From Pseudomonas sp. NC02 (GTDB lineage Bacteria > Pseudomonadota > Gammaproteobacteria > Pseudomonadales > Pseudomonadaceae), in NCBI RefSeq assembly GCF_002874965.1, contig NZ_CP025624.1, positions 5,084,001-5,148,000 on the forward strand: a stretch of DNA of 64,000 bases, written 5' to 3'. Shown here one piece after another: positions 62,431-64,000 of the stretch. How positions within the stretch are numbered: position 1 is the stretch's first letter; each line of letters begins with the position of its first letter. The position numbers and the translations under genes were made by a program. A model generated the notes under the pieces. That model saw only the letters and a list, made by a program, of their open reading frames with translations. It was not told the DNA's origin and did no database searches.

Positions 62431-64000
62431 GTGGAACGCGAATACATGGAATTCGACGTGGTCATCGTCGGCGCTGGCCCGGCAGGCCTGTCTGCCGCCT
62501 GCCGATTGAAGCAGAAGGCCGCCGAAGCCGGTAAGGAAATCAGCGTCTGCGTGGTCGAAAAAGGCTCCGAAGTCGGCGCTCATATCCTGTCCGGTGCCGT
62601 GTTTGAACCCCGTGCCCTGAACGAACTGTTCCCGGACTGGAAAGAACTCGGTGCACCGCTCAACACCCCTGTTGTGCGTGATGACATCTATGTACTGCGC
62701 TCCAGCGAAGCTTCCACCAAAGTGCCTGACTTCTTTGTGCCCAAGACCATGCACAACGAAGGCAACTACATTATTTCCCTGGGCAACCTGTGCCGCTGGC
62801 TCGCCCAGCAGGCCGAAAACCTGGGTGTGGAAGTCTACCCAGGCTTCGCCGCCCAGGAAGCGCTGTTCGACGAAAACGGCGTGGTGCGCGGGATCATCAC
62901 CGGTGACCTGGGCGTCGACCGTGAAGGCAACCCGAAAGAAGGCGTCTACACCCCGGGCATGGAACTGCGTGGCAAGTACACGCTGTTCGCCGAAGGTTGC
63001 CGTGGCCACATCGGCAAGCAACTGATCCAGCGCTTCAACCTGGACAGCGACGCCGACGCCCAGCATTACGGCATCGGCCTGAAGGAAATCTGGGAAATCG
63101 ACCCGGCCAAACACCAGCCAGGCCTGGTGGTGCACACCGCCGGTTGGCCGCTGGACATCATGAGCGCCGAGAACACCGGCGGTTCGTTCCTCTATCACCT
63201 GGAAAACAACCAGGTGGTCGTCGGCCTGATCGTCGACCTGTCCTACAGCAACACCTTCCTGTCGCCATTCGACGAGTTCCAGCGCCTCAAGCATCACCCC
63301 GTGCTGGCCCAGTACCTGGAAGGCGGCAAACGCATCAGCTACGGCGCCCGTGCCATCTGCAAAGGCGGCCTGAACTCGCTGCCGAAAATGGTGTTCAAGG
63401 GCGGCGCGCTGATCGGCTGCGACCTGGGCACCCTGAACTTCGCCAAGATCAAGGGCAGCCACACCGCGATGAAGTCCGGCATGCTCGCCGCTGACGCCGT
63501 GGCAGACCGCCTGTTCGCCGAATCCGAAGGCGGTGACGAACTGACCGCTTACGTCGACAGCTTCAAGAACAGCTGGCTCCACGAAGAACTGTTCGCCAGC
63601 CGCAACTTCGGCCCGGCGATGCACAAGTTCGGCCCGATCATTGGTGCCGGCTTCAACTGGTTCGACCAGAACATCCTCGGCGGCAAAATGCCGTTTACCC
63701 TGCACGATACCAAGCCGGACTACGCCTGCCTCAAGTTGGCCAAGGACAGCAAGAAAATCGACTACCCGAAACCCGACGGCAAGCTGAGCTTCGACAAGCT
63801 GAGTTCGGTGTTCATCTCCGGTACCAACCACGAAGAAGAACAACCGTGCCACCTGAAGCTGAAAGACCCGAGCATCCCGATCGGCACCAACCTGCCGCTC
63901 TACGATGAACCGGCGCAGCGCTACTGCCCGGCCGGCGTGTATGAAGTGATCACCAAGGAAGACGGCGAGAAGCGCTTCCAGATCAACGCCCAGAACTGCG
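62431..64000 (+). CDS. Electron transfer flavoprotein-ubiquinone oxidoreductase (C-terminal end beyond the window)
   Basis: ETF-QO passes electrons from ETF to ubiquinone at the inner membrane. The frame starts at GTG 62431 after GTAGGAGAT and runs off the right edge after 523 codons of about 550 expected. It has an N-terminal FAD motif (DVVIVGAGPAGLSAACRLKQ), the GAHILSGAVFEP block, and, near the edge, the start of the ferredoxin-like Fe-S region (YCPAGVYEV). It is divergent from etfBA, completing the same pathway. Confidence 0.95.
   Translation, partial: MEREYMEFDVVIVGAGPAGLSAACRLKQKAAEAGKEISVCVVEKGSEVGAHILSGAVFEPRALNELFPDWKELGAPLNTPVVRDDIYVLRSSEASTKVPDFFVPKTMHNEGNYIISLGNLCRWLAQQAENLGVEVYPGFAAQEALFDENGVVRGIITGDLGVDREGNPKEGVYTPGMELRGKYTLFAEGCRGHIGKQLIQRFNLDSDADAQHYGIGLKEIWEIDPAKHQPGLVVHTAGWPLDIMSAENTGGSFLYHLENNQVVVGLIVDLSYSNTFLSPFDEFQRLKHHPVLAQYLEGGKRISYGARAICKGGLNSLPKMVFKGGALIGCDLGTLNFAKIKGSHTAMKSGMLAADAVADRLFAESEGGDELTAYVDSFKNSWLHEELFASRNFGPAMHKFGPIIGAGFNWFDQNILGGKMPFTLHDTKPDYACLKLAKDSKKIDYPKPDGKLSFDKLSSVFISGTNHEEEQPCHLKLKDPSIPIGTNLPLYDEPAQRYCPAGVYEVITKEDGEKRFQINAQNC

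Overview
The window is about 64 kb of chromosome from a Pseudomonas of the fluorescens group. The grounds are a polar-flagellum locus in Pseudomonas order with the FleQ/FleS/FleR regulators, the PhhR-PhhA-PhhB-PhhC phenylalanine cluster, a PlpD-type patatin autotransporter, the ETF/ETF-ubiquinone oxidoreductase locus, many Pseudomonas-type REP inverted pairs (GTGGGAGCGGGCTTGCTCGCGAA and relatives), high GC and strong RpoN (sigma-54) promoters. Species-level assignment is not possible from reading alone.

Layout. 1-19.5 kb, almost all on the minus strand: the flagellar block flgF-G-H-I-J-K-L, an isolated ketoacyl-ACP synthase III, fliC, flaG, fliD, fliS, a FliT-like chaperone, fleQ, fleS, fleR, fliE and the start of fliF. 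Three sigma-54 promoters (fliE, fleS, flgF) and one FliA promoter (fliC) can be read directly, giving the usual hierarchy FleQ -> FleSR/RpoN -> FliA. flgB-E are not upstream of flgF; the phh cluster is there instead. 19.7-24 kb: phhR facing phhABC. 24-36.8 kb: ordinary housekeeping and accessory genes (phosphoesterase, AraC regulator, EamA transporter, SelT/Rdx protein, PlpD, MarR, RecQ, UPF0149, DUF454, HAD hydrolase, DUF2784, SDR/LysR pair) separated by REP elements. 36.8-41.3 kb: an accessory strip with partly lower GC, holding DUF4337, an unidentified 298-aa protein, an M24-like protein, a gamma-glutamylcyclotransferase-like protein, a highly structured RNA leader with self-complementary antisense segments before an 89-aa ORF, a DUF4160/DUF2442 pair, and tRNA-Ser(GGA) at its edge. 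41.5-48.6 kb: a crotonase, PlsC-type acyltransferase, CorA-type channel, glutamine-amidotransferase-like protein, and a beta-oxidation pair (multifunctional hydratase/dehydrogenase plus thiolase). 49-54 kb: a 31-aa membrane protein, a cytochrome c, and the translationally coupled ATP-grasp/alpha-E/transglutaminase module, followed by a probable orphan sRNA. 53.8-60.1 kb: small envelope and cytoplasmic proteins, a MocR-type regulator and a lipoprotein/OmpA/periplasmic-binding-protein operon. 60.2-64 kb: etfBA and, divergently, ETF-ubiquinone oxidoreductase, which runs off the right edge.

The most interesting signals are (1) the 39.73-39.92 kb structured RNA, whose architecture resembles the phage P1/P7 C4 antisense RNA and which carries two segments complementary to one adjoining 20-nt target ahead of a small ORF; (2) a candidate orphan sRNA at about 53.6 kb with a sigma-70-like promoter, an anti-Shine-Dalgarno seed and an intrinsic terminator; and (3) the lone KAS III left at the place where related pseudomonads carry flagellin glycosylation genes.
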